Source of the DNA: Comamonadaceae bacterium | Lineage (GTDB): Bacteria; Pseudomonadota; Gammaproteobacteria; Burkholderiales; Burkholderiaceae_C | DNA length: 26,311 nucleotides | NCBI GenBank assembly: GCA_947374705.1 | Contig: CANCDA010000011.1 | Location: 1 to 26,311, forward strand | Reading direction: 5' to 3' | In this document: positions 15,966-23,101 of the stretch, in pieces | Layout: every line of letters starts with the position of its first letter | Position numbering within the stretch: position 1 is the stretch's first letter | Translations under genes and position numbers: made by a program | The notes under the pieces: generated by a model | What the model was told of the DNA's origin: nothing | What the model saw: the letters and a program-made list of their open reading frames with translations, nothing else | The model's database searches: none

Positions 15966-17177
15966 ATGAAAAAGACCCTCATTGCCTTGGCCGCTCTGGC
16001 TGCCACCGCTTCTTTCGCTCAAGTCACACTGTCCGGTCGTATTGCCCTGGGCGTGTCTTCTTACAGCGCCAACGGTTCTACCGTCGGTGCCGCTGCTGAT
16101 GCTTCTGCACGTACCAAAGTTGACGAATACTCTTCACGTCTGAAGTTCGCTGTGAACGAAGACCTGGGCGGTGGCATGCGCGCTTTCGGCGTGTATGAAT
16201 TCGGTCTGAACTACGACACAGGCACGGGCAACGGTCAGAGCGGCACGGCTAATACCGCTTCCGCTTTCAACGGCTCACGCGAATCCCACATCGGTATTGG
16301 TAACAGCACCATGGAAGTTCGTGTTGGTCGCCAGAACGTGTACTGGACTCAGGGCGACCTGAGCGAGCAAGGCGCTAACTTCGTTGGTAAAGACTCCATC
16401 TCTGACATGTACACGCGCGTACTTGGCGGCAATGTGCGTCAAAACAACACCATCCTGCTGAATCTGAACAGCACTTCTTTTGCAGGTTCGCAACTGTACT
16501 GGGCTACTGAAGCTTCGTCCGAGTCCGCACCAGTGGGCTCGCCTACCGCAGCTCAATCTAATGCTAATGGCAGCGTGGTTGGCTTTAAGCTGAACTGGGA
16601 TCAAGGTGCATGGCATGCCATGGCTGACTACAACAAGCGTAGCAATGTGTCCGCTGATGTGGCTGGTGTGTTCCCTGCCCTCAACTCTACATTTGATGCT
16701 ACATCCATCAAACTGGGCCTGGGCTATCGTTATGCAGAACGCAGCATTGTTGCGATCCACTACTGGGATATGAAGAAAGAGTTCACCGACGCAGCGACCA
16801 ACAACACAGCCACGGTTCAAGCCGTTGCTGGCGTGACGGGTGGTTCGATCAATGGCGGCAACAAGCAAACTGGTTGGGCTCTGAACGTGACGCACAACTT
16901 GGGCAATGGTCTGTTGGGTTACGCCTCCTACGGCGTGCTGAACAACATGTCCGGCACAGGCACCAATGCTGACCTGAACGACTCTGGCACCACGGCTTAC
17001 AGCATTGGTATCCGTAAAGAGTTGTCCAAGCGTACCGCTTTGTTCGGCACCTACGGCCAGATCAACAATGCAGCCGCTGGCACCTACGCACCTACCGGTG
17101 GTTCTTTCGTGCCTGTCACGGTTCAACCTGGTGCAGACCCAACTTACTTCGGCATTGGCATGATGCACAACTTCTGA
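15966..17177 (+). CDS. Outer-membrane general porin (Gram-negative porin 4 family)
   Basis: 403 residues. A signal peptide (MKKTLIALAALAATASFA, cleaved before QVTLSGRI) and a C-terminal phenylalanine (YFGIGMMHNF) mark a BAM-assembled beta-barrel. The sequence alternates amphipathic strands such as SSRLKFAVNEDLGGGMRAFG, MEVRVGRQNVYW and YSIGIRKELSKRTALFGTYG, the last being a porin hallmark. It forms a trimeric diffusion channel for small hydrophilic solutes and anions. GGAGA nine bases before the ATG is the ribosome-binding site. Codons are markedly less G+C-rich at third positions than in neighbours, as expected for a very highly expressed gene. A strong terminator follows. Confidence 0.95.
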   Translation: MKKTLIALAALAATASFAQVTLSGRIALGVSSYSANGSTVGAAADASARTKVDEYSSRLKFAVNEDLGGGMRAFGVYEFGLNYDTGTGNGQSGTANTASAFNGSRESHIGIGNSTMEVRVGRQNVYWTQGDLSEQGANFVGKDSISDMYTRVLGGNVRQNNTILLNLNSTSFAGSQLYWATEASSESAPVGSPTAAQSNANGSVVGFKLNWDQGAWHAMADYNKRSNVSADVAGVFPALNSTFDATSIKLGLGYRYAERSIVAIHYWDMKKEFTDAATNNTATVQAVAGVTGGSINGGNKQTGWALNVTHNLGNGLLGYASYGVLNNMSGTGTNADLNDSGTTAYSIGIRKELSKRTALFGTYGQINNAAAGTYAPTGGSFVPVTVQPGADPTYFGIGMMHNF

Positions 17178-17220
17178 TCTGACGCTGGCATTAGCCAGCT
17201 GATGGTTTGAAAGTTCAAAA

Positions 17221-17252
17221 CCCCCGCTACGGCAACGTGGCGGGGGTTTTTT
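17221..17252 (+). terminator. Intrinsic terminator of the porin gene
   Basis: CCCCCGC-TACG pairs with CGTG-GCGGGGG around GCAA (11 pairs including one G-U), followed by six T residues. It ends the porin transcript, and the group IIC intron fragment begins four bases after the T-run. Confidence 0.9.
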
Positions 17253-17256
17253 ATTG

Positions 17257-17353
17257 GTGCGCCCAGCATGGGCGAACTCCTGGAGGTGCAAGTCCTCTAC
17301 CCTTGCCCGGCAAGGGGAAGAGTTAGCCAAGATTAATTGGGGATTCCAATTAA
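17257..17353 (+). mobile_element. Truncated 5' end of a group IIC (bacterial class C) intron
   Basis: From 17257 the sequence reads GTGCGCCCAGCATGGGCG, matching the 5' start of class C introns such as that of Oceanobacillus iheyensis (GTGTGCCCGGCATGGGTG in DNA form). Domain I continues with a GGAGG/CCTC stem, a CCCTTGC-CCG-GCAAGGG hairpin (17310-17326) and AGTTAGCC at 17330, also in the reference intron. After that the match is lost; TTAATTGG/CCAATTAA (17333-17353) forms a short hairpin. No reverse transcriptase or domain V is present. The position just past a terminator is the known target of this class. From 17354 to 17459 I recognise nothing. Confidence 0.7.
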
Positions 17354-17459
17354 ATCCGGGTGCGTACCATCCAAATTGCATTCTGAGCTGGCCACCAGGC
17401 ATGATTTGAAATGGAGTGACAAATTTGATGATATGTAAACCACGGATTACACTCAATCT

Positions 17460-17567
17460 ATGTTCAGCACTCGATTCCAGCGCCCCGTGATCATTTGCGC
17501 CGTGCTGGTGCTGGAAACTGCGGTCGTCGTAAAGACCGTGATGCACGAATTCACTTTGGAGGACTGA
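17460..17567 (+). CDS. Short open frame, possible remnant of a DUF4258-like partner
   Basis: 35 codons ending three bases before the DUF2283 start (MFSTRFQRPVIICAVLVLETAVVVKTVMHEF...). DUF2283 genes are commonly preceded by a small DUF4258 gene, and the C-terminal VVVKTVMHEF could be the last strand of such a protein. There is no clear ribosome-binding site and too little sequence to be sure. It may be non-coding. Confidence 0.25.
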   Translation: MFSTRFQRPVIICAVLVLETAVVVKTVMHEFTLED

Positions 17568-17570
17568 ACA

Positions 17571-17768
17571 ATGCGAACCACTTATTATGACGAAGACGAT
17601 ATCTTGGTGATGCACCTGTCTGACAAGCCCATTGTCCGCGAGGTATCGCAAGACTGGAACACGCACGTCAGCTACGCAGCCGACGGCACGGCGGTTGAAA
17701 TTGTAGTGCTTGACGCTGCTGCTATTGGCGCTTTCCCTTTGGAGGTATTGCACGGCCAAGCGGCCTGA
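17571..17768 (+). CDS. DUF2283 family protein
   Basis: 65 residues. MRTTYYDEDDILVMHLSDKPIVREVSQDWNT and AADGTAVEIVVLDAA are the two halves of the DUF2283 pattern: a YY..D.D.L.... strand with a charged RE turn, then a GtvvgIEIlda-like strand. The function is unknown, but the family is usually found with DUF4258 proteins and is suspected to be an antitoxin-like partner. A TTTGGAGGA ribosome-binding site lies about ten bases upstream. The intact partner is missing, so this may be a leftover. Confidence 0.8.
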   Translation: MRTTYYDEDDILVMHLSDKPIVREVSQDWNTHVSYAADGTAVEIVVLDAAAIGAFPLEVLHGQAA

Positions 17769-17822
17769 ATCCTGGAGTCGCCTCTCGCGCGTGTAAGCTG
17801 GATATGTGGCACACCAAAGAGA

Positions 17823-17858
17823 AAGGGTTTGCTGCTGATTTCATAGCAGCAAACCCTT
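17823..17858. repeat. 14-bp perfect hairpin, duplicated relative of the tRNA-Ser terminator
   Basis: AAGGGTTTGCTGCT and AGCAGCAAACCCTT pair perfectly over an 8-base loop. A similar but diverged hairpin lies at 19503-19537 next to tRNA-Ser, at about the same distance from the shared 19-bp repeat. In the integration model this is the original downstream terminator of the tRNA, displaced by the element. Confidence 0.6.
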
Positions 17859-17866
17859 GCTGAATT

Positions 17867-17885
17867 TGGCGGAGAGGGTGGGATT
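17867..17885 (-). repeat. Partial copy of tRNA-Ser 3' end (attachment-site repeat)
   Basis: The 19 bases TGGCGGAGAGGGTGGGATT are identical to 19546-19564, the last bases of tRNA-Ser including CCA, acceptor strand and part of the T-arm, in the same orientation. After this, identity decays within a few bases (GAAACC versus CGAACCC). Duplication of a tRNA 3' end next to an integrase gene is the signature of tyrosine-recombinase integration. Confidence 0.75.
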
Positions 17886-17891
17886 GAAACC

Positions 17892-18399
17892 ATGCGTGGC
17901 ATCCGTGGGCGTGGCGTGACTGGGCCGGGAATACTGCGCCCAGTGATGGCATTGCCCCTGCGTGACCTGACCGCGCCAGTGATAGAGGCATGGGCCGATA
18001 ACGAAGCCAAGACCCGCTCGTCTGCCGCCCGGCTGGCGTGGCGCTGCCTACTTGCAAACCCTGCTGCTGACTGGCGCTAGGGCGGGGGAGGTGTTGGGGC
18101 TGCGCTGGGACGACATCAACACCAAGTGGCGTGGGCTGACCATCCGTGACAAGGTGGAGGGAACCCGTGTGATTCCCTTCACCCCATATGTCGCGCAATT
18201 GCTGGCAATACCCGCTGGCGTGGTGGCGCAACTGATGGGGCACAAACCCAGTGAGACCGCTGAAAAGCACTACACCGTGCGCCCGCTTGACCTGCTACGA
18301 GTTCACCATGAAAAAACTGAGGCGTGGATTTTGGAGCAGGCCGGAATCGTGTTTGATGCCAAGGCCGTGCCCGGTGCGCTGCGCGTGGTGACTGGTTGA
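17892..18399 (+). pseudogene. Decayed tyrosine integrase with two internal deletions
   Basis: The first piece (to about 18045) encodes PLRDLTAPVIEAWADNEAKTRSSAARLAW, a core-binding domain of phage/island integrases. A frame change leads into a second piece, AYLQTLLLTGARAGEVLGLRW with the catalytic Arg box, then LTIRDKVEGTRVIPFTPYVAQLLA. It then jumps to AGVVAQLMGHKPSETAEKHYT, which holds the C-terminal His and the Tyr nucleophile. The N-terminal arm-binding domain, the segment between core-binding and catalytic domains, and the HxxR segment are missing. It cannot be active. It starts a few bases inside the attachment repeat, where an integrase gene is expected. Confidence 0.85.
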
Positions 18400-18424
18400 A
18401 GTCTTTGTGGTTGTAACGCATAAT
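18396..18424 (+). promoter_or_regulatory. Promoter of the HI1419/HI1420-type module
   Basis: TTGAAG (18396-18401), a 17-base spacer and CATAAT (18419-18424) precede the toxin ATG at 18435 by ten bases. A transcript starting about seven bases after the -10 would have a leader of only a few bases. The -35 overlaps the stop of the integrase relic. Confidence 0.45.
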
Positions 18425-18434
18425 ACACACTGTG

Positions 18435-18761
18435 ATGATTGAAGTCAAAACCTACCAAGACACCGCAGGGTGCAAGCCCTATGCCGACTGGCTTGACGGC
18501 CTGAACGACAACAAGACCAAGGCCCGGATTGTGGCGCGCGTCAACCGCATGGCTGCGGGGAACTTTGGAGACTGCAAGCCGTTGCGTGAGGGTGTGCAGG
18601 AATTGAGAATTGACTTCGGGCCAGGTTATCGCGTGTACCTGAGCAAGCAAGGCCCGGTGTTGGTACTGCTTCTATGCGGTGGCGACAAGGGAGACCAGAG
18701 TCGCGATATAGAGCGCGCGATTGCATATTTGAAAGACTGGAAACAAAGGGGTAAACCATGA
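18435..18761 (+). CDS. RelE/HigB-superfamily toxin, HI1419-like addiction-module killer
   Basis: 108 residues from the ATG at 18435 (MIEVKTYQDTAGCKPYADWLDGL); a GTG three bases earlier is possible. The family is recognised from the F/Y-x-W-L-x-x-L opening, KARIVARVNRMAAGNFGDCKPLREGVQELRIDFGPGYRVYLSKQG and a final LLLCGGDKGDQSRDIERA. These proteins are predicted ribosome-dependent RNases whose antidote is the next gene. The stop overlaps that gene as ATGA. The module is toxin-first and lies inside the decayed integrative element, where it may resist loss. Confidence 0.9.
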   Translation: MIEVKTYQDTAGCKPYADWLDGLNDNKTKARIVARVNRMAAGNFGDCKPLREGVQELRIDFGPGYRVYLSKQGPVLVLLLCGGDKGDQSRDIERAIAYLKDWKQRGKP

Positions 18762-19078
18762 AAGCACCACGCCACGTTAGCCACGATGAGGTCGTCATTA
18801 GCATGCTCAAAGCCGACCCGGATTTTGCCAACGAGTATTTGGCTGCTGCTTTGGAAGAGGCGGATTTGCCGGGGGGACAAACTGCGCTGCTGGCCGCGCT
18901 TCGCCATATTGCAGAGGCCCAGGGCATGAGCGCCGTTGCTGCGCGGGCTGGCATACCTCGCGAGAGCCTTTACCGCGCCCTGAGCCCCAAGGGGAACCCC
19001 ACCATCAAGACATTTTTAGCCGTTGTCCGTGGGGCAGGTCTGCACTTGGAAGTTAGCCGGGAACCAATGGCCGCATAA
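18758..19078 (+). CDS. HI1420-like antidote protein (XRE-type helix-turn-helix)
   Basis: 106 residues. After an N-terminal part (VISMLKADPDFANEYLAAALEEAD) comes a helix-turn-helix of the addiction-module antidote family: TALLAALRHIAEAQGMSAVAARAGIPRESLYRALSPKGNPTIKTFLAVVRGAGLHL. The GIPRESLYRALS.KGNP string is the family signature. It overlaps the toxin by four bases and probably represses the shared promoter. Another antitoxin-type gene starts shortly after its stop. Confidence 0.9.
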   Translation: MKAPRHVSHDEVVISMLKADPDFANEYLAAALEEADLPGGQTALLAALRHIAEAQGMSAVAARAGIPRESLYRALSPKGNPTIKTFLAVVRGAGLHLEVSREPMAA

Positions 19079-19105
19079 GTCTGGATTACCAGTGAGATGC
19101 AGACC

Positions 19106-19408
19106 ATGAACATGCACAACCCCGCACACCCCGGCGAACTATTGACCGGCTGGCTTGACGACCTGAGTGTGAGCGTGACCGCCTTTGCCGCGCATATCGG
19201 CATCAGTCGCGTGATGTTGTCGCGTGTGATGCACGGGTACGCCGCCGTGTCTGCCGATATGGACTTGCGCCTATCCGAGGCATTGGGCACGACGCCCGGC
19301 TACTGGCTGGCCCTGCAAACCCAGCGGGACTTATGGACGGCGCGCCAGACCGCCAAAGACCGTAAGCGCATCAAGCGGGTGGCCGCGCCTGAGTTGGAGG
19401 CGGCGTAA
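19106..19408 (+). CDS. HigA-family antitoxin without adjacent HigB
   Basis: 100 residues from the ATG at 19106 (MNMHNPAHPGELL); ATG codons at 19097 and 19112 are alternatives. HNPAHPGELL.GWL followed by VSVTAFAAHIGISRVMLSRVMHGYAAVSADMDLRLSEALGTTPGYWLALQ is the HigA pattern (XRE helix-turn-helix plus the PGYWL..Q helix). HigA normally follows and neutralises HigB, but no HigB is encoded upstream; the preceding pair belongs to another family. It may be an orphan antitoxin or a solitary repressor left by decay of the element. Confidence 0.88.
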   Translation: MNMHNPAHPGELLTGWLDDLSVSVTAFAAHIGISRVMLSRVMHGYAAVSADMDLRLSEALGTTPGYWLALQTQRDLWTARQTAKDRKRIKRVAAPELEAA

Positions 19409-19491
19409 CCGCACTACGTGACACTCAACGTCTCGCTGGCCGTAACGGTACAAAACCCGCTGCGTCAGTCTGTAAAAAGTCTGTAAACGCC

Positions 19492-19537
19492 AAAAATAAA
19501 AGAAGGCTTGCTGCTTTTTTCATAGCAACAAGCCCTT
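19492..19537 (-). terminator. Terminator of tRNA-Ser
   Basis: On the minus strand, AAGGGCTTGTTGCT pairs imperfectly with AGCAGCAAGCCTT over a short A-rich loop, followed by TCTTTTATTTTT. It begins nine bases after the CCA end of the tRNA. Confidence 0.75.
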
Positions 19538-19545
19538 GCATTCAA

Positions 19546-19633
<88 letters not shown>

Positions 19634-19650
19634 GTGTGGGCGTGATTGTA

Positions 19651-20841
19651 TCAGCCGCGCAGCTTTGCAATTGCCATCGCGGCGTCTTTGGGTGAATCAA
19701 AGCCAACGCTCTGCAGCAGCACCTGGCCTTGGGCATCGACTTGTTTGAAGTAAAACTTGCCGTCGCGCTCTCGGTATTGCTTGAACACGGGTTCAGTTGA
19801 TTTCTCTGCCTTGGCTTTGACGGGTGCGTCCGTGCTGCGCAGATCGCGCAGGCCTACGGCGTGGCGTAGTTTGGCGGTGAAGGGGCTGGCGATGCGACGT
19901 GCTTTGGCGGCACCCGCCAGCAGCAGGTCTTCCAGCCGGTCGGGGTTGCGCAGCAGGGCTTCGTAGGTCTCGCGCATGGGCGCAATTTCATGGTCGATGC
20001 GCTCGAACAAGATTTGCTTGGCCTCGCTCCACGCAATGCCGTCGGCGTAGGCTTGGCGCAAGTTCGCCGTCTCGGCAGGTGTGGCAAAGGCCTGGTAAAT
20101 CTGGAAGAGGGCCGAGCCTTCGGTGTCTTTGGGCTCACCCGGTGCGCGTGAATCGGTCTTGATGCCGGCAATCAGCTTCTTGAGTTGTGCAGGCGTGGCA
20201 AACAAGGGGATGGTGTTGTCGTAGCTCTTGCTCATTTTGCGGCCATCCAGCCCCGGCAGGGTGGCGACGGATTCTTCAATCGCAGCCTCGGGCAGCACGA
20301 AGTGTTCCCCGTAGCGGTGGTTGAAGCTGGCGGCCATGTCGCGCGCCATCTCGATGTGCTGGATCTGATCGCGCCCGACCGGCACTTTGTGCGCGTTGAA
20401 CATCAAAATGTCCGCCGCCATGAGCACCGGGTACATGAACAGGCCTGCGGTCACGTCGGCATCCGGGTCTTGCTGGGCGGCGGTGTTTTTGTCCACCGAG
20501 GCTTTGTAGGCGTGGGCGCGGTTGAGCAAGCCCTTGCCGGTGACGCAGGTCAGCAGCCAGGTCAGCTCGGGGATTTCGGGCACGTCAGACTGGCGGTAAA
20601 AGGTGACGCGCTCCGGATCCAGCCCTGCGGCGATCCAGGTGGCGGCAATCTCCAGCGTGGAGCGCTGAATGCGTGCGGGCTCATCAATTTTGATGAGCGC
20701 GTGGTAGTCGGCCAGGAAGTAAAAACTCTCGACCCCTGCGGCCCGGCTGGCTGCGACGGCGGGGCGGATGGCCCCGACGTAATTGCCCAGGTGGGGTGTG
20801 CCCGAGGTGGTGATGCCGGTTAAGACGCGCTGTGTGTTCAT
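19651..20841 (-). CDS. trpS: Tryptophan--tRNA ligase with C-terminal DUF1508-like domain
   Basis: 396 residues. The class I signatures are TSGTPHLGNYVGA with the HIGH-equivalent at 16-19 and KMSKS at 202-206; TrpRS features include the MAADILMFNAHKVPVGRDQIQHIEMARD block at 141-168. The enzyme charges tRNA-Trp in the cytoplasm. The catalytic protein normally ends near residue 335. Here a linker rich in K, E and A is followed by residues 353-396, FKQYRERDGKFYFKQVDAQG...LLQSVGFDSPKDAAMAIAKL, which look like one YegP/DUF1508 repeat. The fusion may be common in Burkholderiales. The M50 protease gene ends ten bases upstream. Confidence 0.95.
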   Translation of the reverse strand: MNTQRVLTGITTSGTPHLGNYVGAIRPAVAASRAAGVESFYFLADYHALIKIDEPARIQRSTLEIAATWIAAGLDPERVTFYRQSDVPEIPELTWLLTCVTGKGLLNRAHAYKASVDKNTAAQQDPDADVTAGLFMYPVLMAADILMFNAHKVPVGRDQIQHIEMARDMAASFNHRYGEHFVLPEAAIEESVATLPGLDGRKMSKSYDNTIPLFATPAQLKKLIAGIKTDSRAPGEPKDTEGSALFQIYQAFATPAETANLRQAYADGIAWSEAKQILFERIDHEIAPMRETYEALLRNPDRLEDLLLAGAAKARRIASPFTAKLRHAVGLRDLRSTDAPVKAKAEKSTEPVFKQYRERDGKFYFKQVDAQGQVLLQSVGFDSPKDAAMAIAKLRG

Positions 20842-20851
20842 CTGAAAAAAT

Positions 20852-21520
20852 TTAGCGAACGAGGAATGAAAAGGGTGTGAGCAAGATGTCCAGCAAGCCG
20901 TAGGTCAGGTTCATCAGCGGCATCAACCACAGATTGTTCAAGACGTGCGTGAGCACCAGACCCATGACGATGAAGAAGCCCCAGGGCTCGATACGACTGA
21001 GCAGGATGGCTTGGCGCGTAGGCAACAGGCCCACCAGAATGCGCCCGCCATCCAGCGGCGGCAAAGGGAACAGGTTGAAGGCGAACATCACCACGTTGAC
21101 CAGCGTGCCTGCTTTGCACATCTCCACAAAGAAGGGCTCGGTCAAGCCCATGCCCAGCAGCGTGTAGAGCAGCGCGCCCCACAACAGGGCCTGTATGAGG
21201 TTGGCCCCCGGCCCGGCCAGGGCCACCCAGATCATGTCGCGCTTGGGGTTGCGCAGGCGGTCAAAGCGCACTGGGACGGGTTTGGCGTAACCAAACAAAA
21301 AGGCGCCGCTGGTGGCGAAGTACAGCAGCAGCGGCATGAGGATGGTGCCCATCGGGTCGATGTGCTTGAGCGGGTTGAGCGTGATGCGGCCCAGCATGAA
21401 GGCGGTGGTGTCGCCAAAGTGACGTGCCGCATAGCCGTGCGCCGCCTCATGCACCGTGATGGCAAACAGCACGGGCAGGGCGTAGATGAGGATGGTTTGA
21501 ATGAGGTGGGTGGGTTCCAT
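20852..21520 (-). CDS. Site-2-type zinc metalloprotease (M50 family)
   Basis: 222 residues, mostly hydrophobic with about six membrane segments. The zinc site is HEAAHGY with His24, Glu25 and His28; the third ligand is Asp157 in FNLFPLPPLDGGR. LNPLKHIDPMGT and the GPGANL motif (103-108) complete the short M50 pattern without PDZ domain. Such small site-2 proteases cut within the inner membrane; their substrates are mostly unknown. The gene sits between the YciO-type gene and trpS, a context often conserved in Burkholderiales. Confidence 0.92.
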   Translation of the reverse strand: MEPTHLIQTILIYALPVLFAITVHEAAHGYAARHFGDTTAFMLGRITLNPLKHIDPMGTILMPLLLYFATSGAFLFGYAKPVPVRFDRLRNPKRDMIWVALAGPGANLIQALLWGALLYTLLGMGLTEPFFVEMCKAGTLVNVVMFAFNLFPLPPLDGGRILVGLLPTRQAILLSRIEPWGFFIVMGLVLTHVLNNLWLMPLMNLTYGLLDILLTPFSFLVR

Positions 21521-21577
21521 GGCTTGAATTGTCGCTTGAAAGTTCGACGCTACAGCGCTGAGGTGACAGGCCCGACC

Positions 21578-22201
21578 CTACAAGCCCAGCACCGAGAGCT
21601 CACCGCGCCCTTGGCGAATCACCACAGGTTCATCGCCGCTCAAATCCACCACCGTGGTCGGCTCCAGCGCGCAGGCCCCGGCGTCGATCACGGCGGCGAT
21701 CTGGTGCTCAAAGCGCTCCCTGATTTCTTGCGCATCGTTGAGCGGTTCGGTTTCACCAGGCGCTATTAAAGTAGTAGCTAGAAGTGCACCATTGTGAAGG
21801 GCCAGCAGCTCATGCAGCACTTTGTGCTCGGGCACGCGCAGGCCGATGGTCTTGCGCGAGGGGTGGCTCACGCGGCGTGGCACTTCTTTGCTGGCCTCCA
21901 GGATGAAGGTGTAGGGGCCGGGCGTGGCGGCCTTGAGCAGGCGGAACTGGCGGTTGTCCACCCGCGCATAGCTGGCCAGCTCAGCCAGGTCGCGGCACAG
22001 CAGGGTGAGGTGGTGTTTGTCGTCCACACCACGAATCTGGCGCATCTTGTCCACGGCGGCTTTGTCGTCCAGGTGGCAGACCAGGGCGTAGCTGGAGTCG
22101 GTGGGAACGGCCAGAACGCCGCCTTTTTCAAGCAGCGCGGCGGCTTGTTTGAGCAGGCGAATTTGTGGGTTGTCGGGGTGAACTTCGAAGTATTGGGCCA
22201 T
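21578..22201 (-). CDS. YciO/TsaC/Sua5-family protein (L-threonylcarbamoyladenylate synthase-like)
   Basis: 207 residues. The Sua5/YciO/YrdC fold is shown by GGVLAVPTDSSYALVCHLDDKAAVDKMRQIRGVDDKHHLTLLC and by GLRVPEHKVLHELLALHNGALLATTLIAPGE, then EPTTVVDLSGDEPVVIRQGRGE. Length and sequence resemble E. coli YciO more than TsaC, so threonylcarbamoyl-AMP synthesis for t6A is possible but not certain. It begins nine bases after the EamA gene stop. Codons at 21760-21785 are strikingly A+T-rich (CTT CTA GCT ACT ACT TTA ATA) in an otherwise G+C-rich gene. Confidence 0.9.
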   Translation of the reverse strand: MAQYFEVHPDNPQIRLLKQAAALLEKGGVLAVPTDSSYALVCHLDDKAAVDKMRQIRGVDDKHHLTLLCRDLAELASYARVDNRQFRLLKAATPGPYTFILEASKEVPRRVSHPSRKTIGLRVPEHKVLHELLALHNGALLATTLIAPGETEPLNDAQEIRERFEHQIAAVIDAGACALEPTTVVDLSGDEPVVIRQGRGELSVLGL

Positions 22202-22210
22202 GGTGTGGTG

Positions 22211-23101
22211 CTAATCTGAAAGAGGGGGCAGGGGGGCGCGACTCTCGCGTACGCTGAGCCAGGCCCCTGCGGCACCAAAGGCCGCAATCATCGTGATACC
22301 GATCAAAGACCAGCCGTCGGGCACGTACGAGAACACTACCCAGCCCCCCAACAAGGCGAAGCCGATTTGGCCATACAGGAACGGCGTCAAGGCGCTGGGT
22401 GAGGCTTTGGCATAGGCGGTGATCAATAAAAAATGCCCGGCCGATGAGGCCATGCCCATCAGCAGCAGGCCGCTCCATTGGGCTGTGCCCTGCGGCGTCA
22501 CCCAGACCCAAGGCAGGACGAGCGAGATCAGGAAAAAGCCAATCCAGCCAGTGTAGAAATGCATGGTGGCGGCACTCTCCCGTTGGGCCATATGGCTGGT
22601 CAACATCTGGTACCAAGCGTTGATGCACACCAAGACCAGGGGCAGCACCATGTACCAGCCGAAGTGATGGCTGTCAGGCCGGATGATGATGAGCGTACCC
22701 ACAAAACCACCACCGATCAAAGCCCAGCGAGCCGGAGAGACTTTTTCATGCAGGCGGGTGCTGGCCAGGAGCGTGATGAACAGCGGGGACATCATGACGA
22801 TGGCGGTGAATTCCGCCACCGGCATGTAGGTCAGGCTCAGCATGGCCAGCAAGCTGCAGGCCAGCAGCAGCACGCCGCGCAACGCCTGGTACCGGGGGTG
22901 TGAGGTGTGCAGCAGAGCGCGCCCGCGCAGCGGCAACATGATGGCTGTCGTGGTGACGACCTGGAACAAGTAGCGGCACCACATGGCCACCAGCACGGGC
23001 ACGCTCAGGGTGACGTACTTGGTGGTGGTGTCGAGTGTGGCAAAGCAGGCCTGGGCAGCGAGCACCAGCAGGATGCCTGCCAGCGTTGTCGTTTTCTTCA
23101 C
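22211..23101 (-). CDS. DMT-superfamily (EamA) permease
   Basis: 296 residues from a GTG at 23101, which overlaps the stop of the PHP gene as GTGA; an upstream in-frame ATG at 23128 would extend deep into that gene. The protein has about ten hydrophobic helices in two EamA halves: the first includes SLTYMPVAEFTAIVMMSPLFITLLA, the second ITAYAKASPSALTPFLYGQIGFALLGGW, each ending in the typical P..P..... motif. It is an inner-membrane exporter or exchanger of small metabolites. The substrate is unknown. Confidence 0.88.
   Translation of the reverse strand: MKKTTTLAGILLVLAAQACFATLDTTTKYVTLSVPVLVAMWCRYLFQVVTTTAIMLPLRGRALLHTSHPRYQALRGVLLLACSLLAMLSLTYMPVAEFTAIVMMSPLFITLLASTRLHEKVSPARWALIGGGFVGTLIIIRPDSHHFGWYMVLPLVLVCINAWYQMLTSHMAQRESAATMHFYTGWIGFFLISLVLPWVWVTPQGTAQWSGLLLMGMASSAGHFLLITAYAKASPSALTPFLYGQIGFALLGGWVVFSYVPDGWSLIGITMIAAFGAAGAWLSVRESRAPLPPLSD

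Noticed and set aside
16275..17759. 494-codon open frame antisense to the porin
   Set aside because: The sense strand has signal peptide, porin strands and a terminal Phe; the antisense product has no fold features and also crosses the porin terminator and the intron relic.
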